Source: Massospora cicadina (lineage: Eukaryota; Entomophthoromycota; Entomophthoromycetes; Entomophthorales; Entomophthoraceae). From it: a stretch of 64,000 nt of DNA. The translations under genes and the position numbers were made by a program. Each line of letters begins with the position of its first letter. The stretch's first letter is position 1. The DNA is taken from contig JAKSZP010000211.1 of the NCBI GenBank assembly GCA_022478985.1, positions 1 through 64,000 on the forward strand, written 5' to 3'. The notes beneath the pieces are model-generated. The model did no database searches and was not told where the DNA came from. It saw nothing but the letters and a program-made list of their open reading frames with translations. Below are positions 1-11,187 of this stretch, one piece after another.

Positions 1-239
1 CTCCATGGGACTTGACCTTGTTTTGGTTCAGTGCTCCATCTTTTTATTTTATTCCCCAAACTAGATCCTAGGTATACTTAGACCTACTAGTTTTCTATAG
101 TTCAGAGGTCTTCCTTTTCTAATACTAAACCATCTATATTGGTTCAGAGGTCCTTTTTGGACTTGACCAAATCATTAGGATCTAATCAAATTAATGGTTC
201 AGTGGTCCTTCAGGAACTTTTTTTTTATTTTTTCCTTCA

Positions 240-1545
240 ATCCATCACTTTAAATACTTAGCATGGACTCAATTTACTACCCTTCCATACAAGAGGCTCT
301 TGATGGAGTAGGCTTCCATCACCGCCTTGGCGATAATTTAAAATGGACCTGACCACAATTCATTTAATTTGTTTCTTATCTTAAAACCATGCATATTGCA
401 ATAGACAACTCTTTCAACTATTCACTATTCTGATAAGGCCAGTTGGTTCTTATTGTCCATTGTTTTCGCTCATATCCTTTTCTTCAAAGTTGTATCAAAT
501 GATTGTGATTGCATTTTGATCAGTATATTCATTAATAGGTTCAGGTACTGCTCAGCACTCGTCCCTAATGTTAGTTTAACCACTGTTTATAAAATCGGCT
601 GCAACGCGGCCTTCCTCCCATATAGCAGCTCAAATGGCGTTTTTCCTGTTGTCATATAATAACTGATATTGTAGGAGAACGTCACCAAACTCAGGTGTGT
701 TCCCCACATGGAAGTTCTTCCTGCAACCAGCTTCCTCAGCGTCGTGGCCAGCATCCCATTAACTCGTTCCACCAGTCCAATTGTCTCCTGTTGGTAGGGT
801 ACAGACATGACTCCTTGGATCCCCATTTATCTCATTTAACCTTAGGATCACATGAGATGTGAATTTTGTCCCGTTGTCACTCAGTAGGACCTGCGGGCAT
901 CCATGTCAGTATACTACTTGATCCAGGGTGCACTTTGCAGTACTGGTAGCATCTACTTTCGCTAGAGCCTTAATATTGACCCATCTTGTCAGATGGTCAA
1001 TTGCAACTATTCTATACTTGACTCCCCCTGTGCTCATCATTAGCAGTCCCATCATGTCAATGGACACCGTATGCCAAGCAAATCCAGGGCAGATAATTGT
1101 ATCCAACTGTAAACTTATGTGGTTTATGCAACTGGCACTCCACACAGCAAGGTAGATAATTGGCGACATCATAGTTGATTGACTCTAACAGTACTGGCAA
1201 ATATGGTCGGTCATTTTTCTCAGGCCTCCATGCCCAACAACCTTATAAGTGGCTTGAATGATAGCTGCTCTTTCCCATGGATTTGGGAATAGTAACCGCT
1301 TCCCATTGATCATCATGATACTTGTCCATCCATGGATTCGGTGTTTTCCATCACTTTTTGAAGTGTACCCTGGATTTCTTAGGGCTCATTCCCAAGTTTT
1401 TCGTCAACCATTCTCTGGAATAGCTCATCCGCCTACTGGTATACCATCTGGACCATTGGTAACTGCAATAAGCCATCCGCATTCTGATGAGAAGCCCCAC
1501 TTAGTGGACAATCTCATAATTGTAAGCCTTTAGTTCAATGCCCAT
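240..1545 (-). pseudogene. Element A integrase, broken
   Basis: Minus-strand fragments give an integrase core with SIDMMGLLMMSTGG and VAIDHLTRWV around 1000-1100, preceded near 1130-1150 by a zinc-binding CCVEC-type stretch. The DDE region with a VERVNGMLATTLRKLV-type motif lies at about 690-780. The C-terminal part reaches about 240, where a VHAKYLK motif matches the same place in A2. Integrase would insert the cDNA into the genome. Several in-frame stops and frame changes separate the pieces, so it is non-functional. Confidence 0.8.
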
Positions 1546-2373
1546 CAGGCCAGTCATCCTTCTGGTTCTCACAAATTTGAAGCCAGCACAATGAGGAGTG
1601 GTCCATCACCACTTTAAAGTGCATTCCATGTATGTACACCCAAAACTGTTTACAGGCGTAAATGACTTCAAGGCATTCACGCTCAGTTAAGGTGTAGTTC
1701 CTCTCAGCGGCTTAGAGTGTCCATCTCACATATGCCACCATATGTTTGTCCCCAAGATCATCTACTTGGATCAATACAGTGCCAATTACTATCAATGAAA
1801 AATTGGTTTGTATAATAAATTCAGAATCGAAGTTCAGATACATCAAAATTGGTGAATCTATCAAGTAGTGTCATAATTCATTAAAGGTTTTCTGTGCTTC
1901 TTCATTCCATATGAATCCTTTTTTCAGATCCTTCAACAAATGGAAGAGGGGTTTGGAGATTCTTACAAAATCCCAAATAAATATTCTATAATATATTACC
2001 ATTCCAAGGAACACTTGGATATCTCAGACATTCTTCAGCAAGCCATTCGCTCTATGGCTTCATTCTTTTGGGCTTGCGGCTGCATTCCACTATAGTTGAT
2101 TACAAATCCCAAATTTTCAACTCTTTCTTGAAGAAGTGACACTTCTTTGGCTTAATCTTCAGGTTGGCCGCGGAAAGTCTCTTAGACACTTCCCAAGCGG
2201 TGTAAATGGTCAGTAAACTTCCTACTGAACACATTAGGTTCTTTCAATTATACCAGGATGCATGACAACTTCAAGTCATTTAATATAGTATCCATGGCCC
2301 TCTGGAACATTGCAGGCCCATTGCACAGACCCTGGGGCATCCTCGTCGGTTGATATAGCCCCTGCGCAGTATT
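1546..2373 (-). pseudogene. Element A RNase H and C-terminal half of reverse transcriptase, broken
   Basis: This stretch lies between integrase and the LINE-1 insertion and is collinear with 14150-14830 of A2, where the RT and RNase H domains are readable. Minus-strand reading recovers a MPQGLCNGPAMFQ-type RT motif close to the LINE junction and a tether plus RNase H region at 1600-1950, in changing frames. The RT sequence stops at base 2373 and resumes at 7838 on the other side of LINE-1. It is a relic with no intact frame. Confidence 0.7.
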
Positions 2374-2583
2374 TTTTTACTTATTTGAGGATGGCCGACC
2401 AGGGGACAGATGCATCTAATATGTAGGGAAGAGGAAAACGGAAAACAGAAGAGGGAAGAGAGCGCAAAACAATAGAACTCAAAATATACGACTTGGCACA
2501 CTTGGGTGTGGCTAGGAGCCATGGGTGGTGGATGACTAGACCTTAAGTGGCATGGCAGCTCAGGGGCGAGTAGGGTGTACCGC

Positions 2584-5500
2584 CTATGAAGACTGTGAGG
2601 TTTTAATGTCATAAAGAAGGAACCACATTGGAATCCAGTTGCCCATCCGTTTCTTCCATTTGTGTTGGAGTGATCCAAACAGCCAGGCTTGAAAGTGGCT
2701 GGCCAAATGGCTGTGGAACCTGACGATGGCTTGGTTGAAATTGTGGAGGATCCCGTTGAAAGCGTCAAGGGTAATTGTGTGGATGGACCATATTGCAATA
2801 CTCACAATTAGAGCCCTTAGCGTCTGGGGGATAGGCGATGCCATGTTGAGTGCCAGGATATTGCGGGATAGTCGGAATTCAGCTGTTGGTGATTGTTGAA
2901 ACAAGTGCATCGCGTTGTCCCAGATATGCGCAGATGGCGGGCACTCTTCCAGGTGGTGTGCTAGTGTGTTGGGTCCGCCGCAGATGGCGCATGTCTTGAA
3001 CATTGAGAAAGTGCAGTCGGCTGTTCTAAACATATGGCGCATGTAGCGCCACACTGTGGAGCACACTTGTGGGGATAAGAGGGGGCAGGTGACGAGGTCG
3101 CACACCTGCTTTTGGGTGCGCAAGTCATATGGGACGTCTTGGTAGTCTAGGTAGTCAATCCAGGATAGAGGAAAGGATGGTAGTGGGGCAGGCGCGTTAG
3201 TCACCATTTGTCCCCTGTGGAGTTGCACTTAACCAGTTTGAGGGTGAATGTCTTCAGATTGCTGTGCATAGGAGAAGCTCCAATCCCAATGTCTTAGGTT
3301 GTACAGGATGCATTTGAAATATCAGTTGGCGTTGTGCGGTCCGGTGGCTGTTGGATGTGTTGCAAGTTACTTCATCAGAGTTTCAGGGAAGGAGGGGGAC
3401 CTCAGGTGTAGTACCCTTGCAAAGTTGATTTGGGCTGCCTTAGCCCAGTGGGGGGATGGTGGGTTTGGTGACGTTGTGAGAGCTACCCATGAGCCAAGGA
3501 TTTGCGTTGCTCTTTCTGTGAAGTTGAGCAGCCCCATCCTGCCTTTCTTCTGTGGGCCATACATGGTCTCCAGCCTGACAGGTGCACGGTAACCAGACCA
3601 TAGCCAGTTCTGCAGGAGCTTGTAGACTGCGTTGGTAAAGTTGGCGGAGAAGGGAACCGCGTGGGCAGCAAACCATAACTTTGACAAGATCAGGGAGTTT
3701 GCTAACACAAATCTTCCAGTTAAACTAGCTTTACTCCTCCGCATACATGTCATTCTTTTTGTTATGTTGTCCAAAATGTTAGTTTTAATGGTGTCAAGTG
3801 AATATCCACCAGCCTTAAGCCATATGCCCAGATGACGAACTGGGTTGATGGCGGGGTGGTGTGCAAAGGTAAGCATAGTGGTTTTACTGGCTTGGATCGT
3901 TGTTGTGTGGTTGGATGTGTGGTTGGTTGGTTTGTGTGGTGGTGGGATGGTGAGGCCCAGTTTGAACTGAATTTGCCCATAACAATTACCTCTTTTTTCT
4001 GCTTGTTCAGCATGGCGTTACTCACTGACTCATACTGGTGAATAATGCGCTCAATCGCCCTGGAATGCCTATTGCCCGAGACTCCAACAACGCAGTCATC
4101 AGCAAATGCGAGCATTTTGGTTGGTAGTTGTCCCTCCAACCTGATTCCAGTGAGCTTTGAGTTTGCAATGCGGAGGAGAGGGTCAAGGGTAAAATTGTAT
4201 AGTAGGGGGCTAAGCGGGTCACCTTGTTTGAGGCCCCTTTGGGGGATGATGGTGTCAGTTAGGAAACCTGGGCATCTGATTGCAAACCTGGCTGAGCGCG
4301 TTAGGAGGAGCGCCCAGTTTATAAAATGGGGTGCTAGGTTGAAAGCCTTTAACCACTGTTCTAAGTAAACTCAGTGCACTCAGTCATATGCTTTCTTTTG
4401 GTCCAGGAAAGCAAGGGCGCCTGTGGGGTTAGCTTGGCAGATGTTGGCAATCGTGTGGATGTTATCCCAAATTGAGCAATCTGGGATGAAGCCAAACTGA
4501 TGGGGAGAGGGCTGTCTGAGCAATGCAACCCAGACGCTTAGTTAAGATCTTAGTTAGTATTTTGGTGTCAGTATTGGTGAGAGCGATTGGACGCCAGTTG
4601 TTTAGGTCTGCCTGGTCTCCTTTTTTTGGAATGTGACCACATATGCGTCTTGGCCGCCAGGTAGAAGGGATGTGTCTTCCAGGCACTTATTCATAGTTGC
4701 CAGTAGTATTGGTGCGATAAATTTAAAATATTTTTAAAAAATTCATATGGTAGGCCATCAGGCCCAGGGCATTTGTTGCGCGGAGTTGATCGTATTACCT
4801 CCCATAGTTCATCTTTAGTGATTGGTGCTACAAGGTCTGGTTGACCAGCTATAGTGTCAATATTAGCGGATGATAATAAATTTTCTAATTTCTCTAGGTG
4901 ATGCGAAATCCGCCGTGTACAGGTCAGTGTAGAATTGGTGTAATTTGGCCGATATTTCAGATGGTGTGGACGCCAGTGTGTCATTTGCTCTGCGGACCTG
5001 TGTGCAAGTTGCCAAAGTTGAAATTAGTTTAAAATGGCAAAAGGATTGGGCCATGTGAGTTTCTCTGGATAGGATGTATTTTAATTTGTAGCATACTTCA
5101 GTGTAGTGCTGGTGTTTTCTAAAGAGGGATTTTACCTGTTCAGATAGCTGAAACCACAGGCGGCCCCATTGGGGGCTATATCCCTCGCTAGGTGTGTTGT
5201 TTTCTAAGTGCTGAAGCTGTTTGATAGCCTTGTTGATTGTTGCGGACATCGCGGCTGTTTTTCTGAAGTTCAGGTGACAGGCTTTCTTGGTTTCTCAAGC
5301 CTTAAAAATTTCTCACTCGGTGATAGGGTTCCCTTGGGTGGTCATCTTTCTTGCTGTGTTGTATGCACCATCTAATCCAAAGTTTAAGCTCCAGAAGATG
5401 AATGGTGCTTGGGTGAAATTTGTGCCAGGTTGGTGGCTTTTGGTATTTTTCCAAGGATGATATTGCTATCAAGACCATCCAGTGATTGGAGAAAGGGATA

Positions 5501-6160
5501 ATTGTTGTTGTAAAATTTGATACCCGGTGATGGAAGTCTATAGGGGCGAGCATCATGATAATCTGGGTCATTGAGACCAGCTGGTTATTGTTGTGGTGGG
5601 GCATCATCATGTTGGCCAGGGTGGGGGCTTGTTTGGTAATGGTGTCACATAGGCCCAACATTGCCTTTAGTATGCGTAGTTCCATATGGCTGTGGGGTAT
5701 AGCCTTAGACTTGGGCCAGCAGTCAGTAATGGTGTTAAGCCAGCAGTTGAAATCTCCCGCAAAAAAAACGTTGCCTTGGGGAAAGGGATTGAGAGGATAT
5801 TGGAGAAAAATTTTTGGCAGTCGTTCAGATCATTTGGGGCATACGCACATGCCACAGCAAAAGTTTCTCTGTTCCACTTGAGATCCACTAGAAGCAGCCA
5901 TCCCTCCAGGTGGGAGGATGTGCTTCAGATACTACTGGAGGATTACAGTTAGTTCAAATTACCACCCCGCAGTGGTACTCCAAAAGGATTTGGCCAGGAG
6001 GAGCATGATTGACCATGACTCCTCCTCCCCCAGTGGACAGTGGGGTTTTTGGACAGCCAAGATGTTTACAGGGATATTATGCAGGAAAGCCAATTTTTGG
6101 CCCAGGATTTGGGGGCCTTGGCTCCCACAATGTTGAGCATCCCTATGGTGATTGCAGTAG
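2584..6160 (-). pseudogene. LINE-1 ORF2: endonuclease / reverse transcriptase, broken
   Basis: Domains in minus-strand order. The endonuclease (about 6160-5450) has LAVQKPHC where LINE-2 has LATQESHC, so the catalytic Glu is Lys. The reverse transcriptase (about 4900-3900) has CPGPDGLPYEFF, DLNNWRPIALTNTDTK, GDPLSPLLYN and LAFADDCVVGV. A thumb-like region containing VRHLGIWLKAGGY lies at about 3850-3370. Near the C-terminus is CAICGGPNTLAHHLEEC (about 3000-2950), a zinc motif of the zf-RVT type. No RNase H domain is visible, which fits L1-like more than Tad or I elements. At least six frame changes separate the pieces. Confidence 0.88.
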
Positions 6161-6189
6161 TCCGCACATCAGGAACGCTGGGGTGACCC

Positions 6190-7785
6190 ACTAAGGTCAC
6201 CCAGTTCCTTATCGCAGGTCATACTGTGAGTATGAGGCCAATTAACCAGAATGGTTCCAGTGTGTTGGTCAGCGGTTGTAGTACTGGTTTTGTTCAGTTT
6301 CTTCTGGCTCAGATTACTCTGAGGAGTTTGGGTCTGGCGTGGGTTGGCTTGTGCCCCATCAGCAAAAAATTTTCTGCTGCTTGCCTGTGGTTTTGATGGG
6401 CAGAAACTAGGTGTTGGGGTGATTGGGTTTTGTGCATGAGTGTTGTCACATTGTGATTGGCTGAAATGTCCTGCCATATTGTGCGCATGAACCATATCAT
6501 CGGTGAACATATGTGATTGTCTGGGAGGATCCACAGTGTTGCATGGTGGATATGCTCCAGCTTGGTTGGAGGTGTTTGATTGGTTGTGTCCAAATTATTC
6601 ATCATTTTGGTTGTGTTGGGTTATATGCGGGGGATCTGATTGGTTGTTCCGCTGCGCTGCCATGGCATCCACCTGAATCTGCTCCAGGAAATCGTGGTGT
6701 GAGCTTGGGTCTTGGAAGAACTCGCGGCCTGCTTGTGGGCAGTCTGTGCACAATGACAGTCCTTGCGTAAAACGAGCTCAACCAAAGTGATGTTGGCTCT
6801 TTCACCCCAATAGAAGGCGAAAGTGGAGTCCTTAATATTGCTGAAAGTTGGGCTTGTTTTGTCCATATTGTCCTCACAAAATTCTGGTGCTTTGATCCCG
6901 CACTTGGTGGGGCATGCGTGGTCTTTGTGGCCTATAGCTGAGCAGAATTCGCAGATAGGTGGGGTGTGTTCCAGTCTGATGTGGAAGGGGCGAGATACAC
7001 TGCCATCGGGAGGTTGATGGTCGCCATGCATGGAATGAGAGTGATATCCTCTACCCTTTCCTGATTGGGTTCTATAATGGCTATTGCCTTCCCTGTACAC
7101 AGGTGGGGCAGGAGGGGAATTTCTCAAATTCAAACTATTTGATTACGCTGTAACCTTTGAGGCCCCCTCAGAGCTCATCTGCGAGGATATCATGGTGCAC
7201 GGTGCTCTGGAGTCATTCAGATACAATGAATAAATCGTTTTCCTTATTCCATCATGTGCGCACCATGCAGATGGTGCGGTCTTCATTATTAATTTTTATG
7301 GAGAATATGACTTTCGCTGCTTCCACTGCTTCCTCCACAGACATGAACCCAACGTCCACCCATCCTCTATATAAATCTTTATAATTTACCAAGATGGTGT
7401 TTGGGAAACTCGGGTTGGGACCATCTAGTACTAAAAAATGGTGTTTGGGAAAGTTGTGGAGAAGGCCTCCCCCATTTTTTCCCATGATTCGAGGGAAGTA
7501 TCACTGACCATAATTCTAAGGCCGTGCTCAAGGGAGGACAGGGGTTGGGATTGTTCTATTTTGGTGTATGCACCCATTTTTTGCAGAAATGCAAAACTCC
7601 AGTTGTGGCGCCATGCTCACCCTTTTTGGTGGGAGGGTGTGTCAACATTCCGCTGGGGCGTTTTTCCCCAGTGAGTTGGGAGGGCTTTGGGCCTTTTGCG
7701 CTGGCCACTTTTGCCCAACTGGTGTTGTTGTGGACAAATTTGCTCATATTTCCTGGTTGATTGTCAATCTCGGAGAAATTGCGTA
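6190..7785 (-). pseudogene. LINE-1 ORF1: RNA-binding protein with CCHC knuckle, broken
   Basis: The minus-strand reading starts near MILRNFSEIDN at 7785, runs through an RRM-like stretch (GWVDVGFMSVEEAVEAAKV, about 7350-7300) and reaches the knuckle CEFCSAIGHKDHAC (CX2CX4HX4C) near 6940. LINE-2 has the same order with a matching knuckle. The protein would bind element RNA. The frame is broken by the 29-bp insertion at 7409-7437 with its duplicated target, and elsewhere by stops. Confidence 0.8.
7409..7437 (+). mobile_element. Micro-retroposon copy 1 (29 bp) with 15-bp target duplication
   Basis: The insert has the core GGGTTGGGACCATCTAG followed by TACT and an A run. It is flanked by perfect 15-bp repeats ATGGTGTTTGGGAAA at 7394-7408 and 7438-7452. 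It disrupts LINE-1 ORF1, so it is younger than LINE-1. The same core with its own duplication occurs at 11017-11054 and 60311-60341. Confidence 0.9.
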
Positions 7786-7837
7786 GAATCATGTTACTTA
7801 AAGTTTTAGTAATGGGAAAGACCCCCTGAGCAGTATT

Positions 7838-8700
7838 AATCACACATTTTTCTTATTCTTCTCTTGGAGAATTGATTTGCCAATATCCCAATATCAGATC
7901 CATCGTGGAGAAATACTTTGCTTCTCCCAATTGATCTAGCTCATCATCAATTCTTGATAGGGGATACAAATCCTTCCTTGTAATCTTATTCAGCTTCTGA
8001 TAATTGTTCATCACCTGATTAGAGCCATCCTTCTTCTTCACAATAAGAATCAGACTCACCTAGGGACTCGATGACAGAACTAGAAGCTCATTCATTACTA
8101 GCTTGCTTATCTATTCTTCCACTACTGCTTTGGCTTCCTTCAACCATCAAATTGGTCTCATCCTGATCAGCAAATTTTCCCTAGTATCGACCTTGTGGAT
8201 CACATCTTTTGCATTCCCAAATCATGGTCATCCTGGGAAAATACTTTCTGATAATTTTTTAATAATTTGAGCACTTCCTCTTGCTGGCCTTCCATCAGAT
8301 CAGCGAGTTGCTCTCAATCAACCAATAGGTTCATACTCTTGGTTACCCTGACTGGTAATCCCATCTCATTGAGGTTCCCAAAATTGGTGAAATTTCTCAG
8401 ATCAGCCGCTGAGATTAGATGAACAAATGCAACGATCTGATTTTTATCAGTCTTTATCATTTTTCCACTTAAACTCGCCAGGAGAACTCGAATTTCTCCA
8501 TAACCTAGCATTATTATTCCAGGAGCCACCCAAGGCTCTACACTGGACTTCTTCCAGGGGCTTCCAACCTCCCCATACAGCAACTCCAGTATCTCTAATG
8601 TCAGCCCCATGTTGACTATTATCTGTGATCCTGGCGGTATGGTTTTCACATTCTTGATCCTCAGTGAAATTCCTTGATTTTCTAGGATTTTACATCAGCA
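7838..8700 (-). pseudogene. Element A reverse transcriptase, N-terminal half, broken
   Basis: The minus-strand piece at 7853-8059 reads IVKKKDGSNQVMNNYQKLNK, then LSRIDDELDQLGEAKYFSTM and DLILGYWQI, which are the fingers and first catalytic Asp region of a Ty3/gypsy RT. It is the continuation of the domain found left of LINE-1. Upstream sequence to about 8700 (piece at 8314-8649) is the protease-RT linker and aligns with 15400-15640 of A2. Confidence 0.82.
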
Positions 8701-9260
8701 TTTCTCGTCGCTTCTGGCCAACTAGTTGGTATCAAATTGGAACAATGCTGTCATTGTATATCAAATTGATGAAGTTATTTCTTTTACTCAGTGGAACTTC
8801 CCCATCCTTCTGATAAACAAATGGTAACGTCTGACCTAATATGGTTAACATATTATCATTTAAGTTACATTTAACTCTGTACTTATGTAAAATTCCGTCC
8901 TTATCAGAATGTCATAGTTTTGTTTGGCCAAAAATATTGCTTGTGCAGACACCACCAAAGATCCAAATTGAAGTGGCAGAGCGCTATATTCTCCACATGA
9001 GATGGTGGTATTTGGCCCAGCTTTCCCGTACTCTTTTTTGTGTTCCAAGTCAGGCGAGGTCTTCATCCTTTTCACCAGCTTGGTCGAGAAAATATTAATA
9101 GGCACTCCACTATCAACAATCACCCTCACCCATACTCTGTTCACTATTATATCTATATATGTACACTCATAGTAATATAAGGTATTATCTACTGAGTTTT
9201 ATAGTGGCATTATTAGCCAAATAAAGGGTGTGAATGATTTGCGCCAATAAATCAGGAAAC
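8701..9260 (-). pseudogene. Element A aspartic protease, broken
   Basis: The minus strand at about 9144-8860 encodes VIVDSGVPINIFSTKLVKRM, a retropepsin active site (DSG) followed by the expected hydrophobic strands and a DILI motif near AKQNYDILIRTEF. A2 has IIDSGAPINIISIKLVKR at the matching place. The protease would process the polyprotein. It lies between gag and RT and is separated from both by stops. Confidence 0.8.
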
Positions 9261-9449
9261 TATTCCTTGATTGCGCTGAGGGGGATTGACAGGTTTGCCT
9301 CATTTAATTGAACTATGGCCAATTCTTCAGGATTATCTGCAGCTTGAACCTTGTCCACTAGTTGTTGGGCGTACGGCCAGGCCACTTCCTTGATTATCTC
9401 GGGGTCAATCCCCTTTGCCCTGGCTCTTGTTACTGCATTCATGTCCAAA

Positions 9450-10620
9450 TTGACTAATTGATACAGTTGATCATGTACTTCTTAATCCATGAAAAGATCA
9501 CTGATGTCAATTTCCTTGTGCATAATATTGGGAGGAACAGGCTTCTCCGCAGCTCTAGACTGTTCCCTGTCTAGGCCGCAGGCCCTTTTCCCAATTCCTT
9601 TGTGGTTGCAGACTCTTTTGCTTGGACCACGTTGATTTGATCCTTGGGTTTCTTGCAATGTACAGTAAAATGTCCCTTTCCTCCGCATTGGCAACAGGCT
9701 TTCTCTATCTTATTAATACGTTTGAAGTCGTTGGGCTTATTCCCCAGCACGGTTTAGTTGTTCATCTCTATAGCACCCTTTTTCCCTTTCGTGGGATTCA
9801 AATTTCATACTAGATTTGATTTGAAACTTCTATTTTGGGGCATTGAAGGTTGCTCCCAAGATTTTCAAATTGTCTACCATCTGAGAGGTAGTAATTTCTG
9901 TTGTGAACAAAAAAGACATCATTTGGTGAAAATTGTGGTAGGGCTGAAGGGCTGCTTGTAATGCAATATAGGCATTAAAATCATCCAGCACCTTCTTTCC
10001 AACCAGGATTTGCAATTCCAGGTAAAAACAATCAGCAAAGCTTTCTAAGGATTCATCTTTATGGAATTAAATGCCCATAAACTCTTGTTGGCACTTTGAC
10101 ATGCACATCAGGCTTCCAAATTCCTTCATAATAGCTGCTTTGGCCTCTGCATATGACTAGCTATCCTCCTCCAGGTGGAGCAACACTAGATTTTGACAAT
10201 CAGTATCTAGGCAATTCATCACCGTCAATGCCTTTTAACTATTGCCATATCCATATCTTGTCATACTGAATAATTGATAAACACTGGGGCGTTATCCCAA
10301 TTGAAAGTCAGAAACTTCAGTGTCACTTTAAATTTCTCTGAGGTTCTCTAGATACCTCTCTGGGTTTGGTTACTCAGCTCACTTGTAGAGTGACTTCTGG
10401 CATCATCTCCAAAATTAGCAGTAAAAGTGGGTAGCATGTTTCTTGGGGTTGGCATCTTCCCAACTATTTTACAAGGAGTTCTTTCTTCAGCATTGGTTGA
10501 TGCATATGGCTCACATTCATATTTGTGAGTCTTTAACTCCTCGATCTGGCTAATCAGCCACTTGATATCAGTGCTGAATGCTCTTAAATGAATGCGATAC
10601 ACTTCATACTCCATTTTCAG
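9450..10620 (-). pseudogene. Element A Gag with CCHC zinc knuckle, broken
   Basis: Minus-strand fragments carry a capsid-like region (NCLDTDCQNLVLLHLEE, about 10200; LQAALQPYHNFHQMM, about 9950-9920) and a nucleocapsid knuckle CQCGGKGHFTVHC (CX2CX4HX4C) near 9690-9650. A2 has a matching capsid (STECQNLVLPHLNGDNW) and knuckle. Frames change several times and stops interrupt it. Confidence 0.8.
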
Positions 10621-10870
10621 AAATAAGACTTCTTGAATTAAGTCCCCTTCTTTCTTCTATAATGACGTTACTTTTACAAGTAACTCATTACCAGAACTTG
10701 CAACATTAAGGGCCCCTTCCTCCATCTTGGTGACTCTTTCTTCCAAAGATGTGAATTCTCAGTTATCTGCTGAGTTAAGGGTGTTATGATTAACGGTTGC
10801 CAACTCCATCCATAATCCTCTTATATTGTCTTTATATGACATCACTTCTAAGTTCTTCTACTTAACTACA

Positions 10871-10888
10871 CCCCTGTAGTGAGCACCA
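10871..10888 (-). other. Element A primer-binding site
   Basis: On the minus strand TGGTGCTCACTACAGGGG lies 3 nt downstream of the LTR end. It begins with TGG, as sites pairing with a tRNA CCA end do. The same site follows the LTRs of A2 (one mismatch) and D. The primer tRNA was not identified. Confidence 0.7.
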
Positions 10889-10891
10889 CTT

Positions 10892-11187
10892 TGTATGTAT
10901 TTATAGGTTTCCTGATTATTTTTGGCCAATAACCTCTATAAATATATTACTTGAACAGGTTTGGATTTTGTGCGATTCTCCACGTTTTATAATAGTATTT
11001 GATATACTTTGATTGACCCCCCTCGGGTTGGGACCATCTAGTACTAAAAAAAAAGATATACTTTGATTGATAATAGTATGGTTACTATTATCTGTATTGT
11101 TTGGAAGTATTAGATTTTGGTCAAATGCTCAGCCAGTGTTTCCTCTCAAAATACTTATGATGTCCTGAATAGGGATTTGTTCCCTCA
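10892..11187 (-). repeat. Element A 5' LTR, inner part
   Basis: This is the U5-side part of element A's 5' LTR. It begins TGTATG directly beyond the primer site, contains micro-retroposon copy 2, and is cut at CCTCA (11183-11187) by A2. It resumes at 18845. Confidence 0.7.
11017..11054 (+). mobile_element. Micro-retroposon copy 2 (38 bp) with 16-bp target duplication
   Basis: The insert starts CCCCCCTC, contains the core GGGTTGGGACCATCTAG then TACT, and ends in nine A. Perfect 16-bp flanking repeats GATATACTTTGATTGA lie at 11001-11016 and 11055-11070. It sits in element A's 5' LTR. Its 5' end is longer than copies 1 and 3, so the copies have different 5' ends and a common 3' end. Confidence 0.92.

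Larger units (their letters stand above)
2374..7822 (-). mobile_element. LINE-1: near full-length non-LTR retrotransposon inserted in element A
   Basis: The insertion is flanked by a 15-bp target duplication, CCCCTGCGCAGTATT at 2359-2373 and CCCCTGAGCAGTATT at 7823-7837, with one mismatch. On the minus strand it ends in a short A-rich tail (AAGTAAAAAAA) at the 2374 side, as expected for target-primed reverse transcription. It encodes ORF1 with a CCHC knuckle and ORF2 with endonuclease, reverse transcriptase and a C-terminal zinc motif. Compared with LINE-2 and the 19.6-20.4 kb fragment it lacks only a short stretch of 5' sequence. The two halves of element A join cleanly when it is removed. 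Confidence 0.92.
1..11187 (-). mobile_element. Element A: Ty3/gypsy LTR retrotransposon, nested, 3' end outside window
   Basis: Read on the minus strand from right to left, this holds a 5' LTR part, primer site, gag with zinc knuckle, protease, reverse transcriptase, RNase H and integrase, which is the Ty3/gypsy order. The reverse transcriptase is split by LINE-1 (2374-7822) and the 5' LTR is split by element A2 at 11187/18845. No second LTR is seen before base 1, so the 3' LTR must lie left of the window. Every domain contains stops or frameshifts. Element A2 is a close relative and served as a guide to the domains. No chromodomain is recognisable. Confidence 0.85.

Noticed and set aside
2280..2798. 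172-codon minus-strand open frame across the LINE-1 3' end and element A
   Set aside because: It crosses the LINE/target junction and runs through the LINE 3' untranslated region. The true C-terminus of ORF2 is in another frame.
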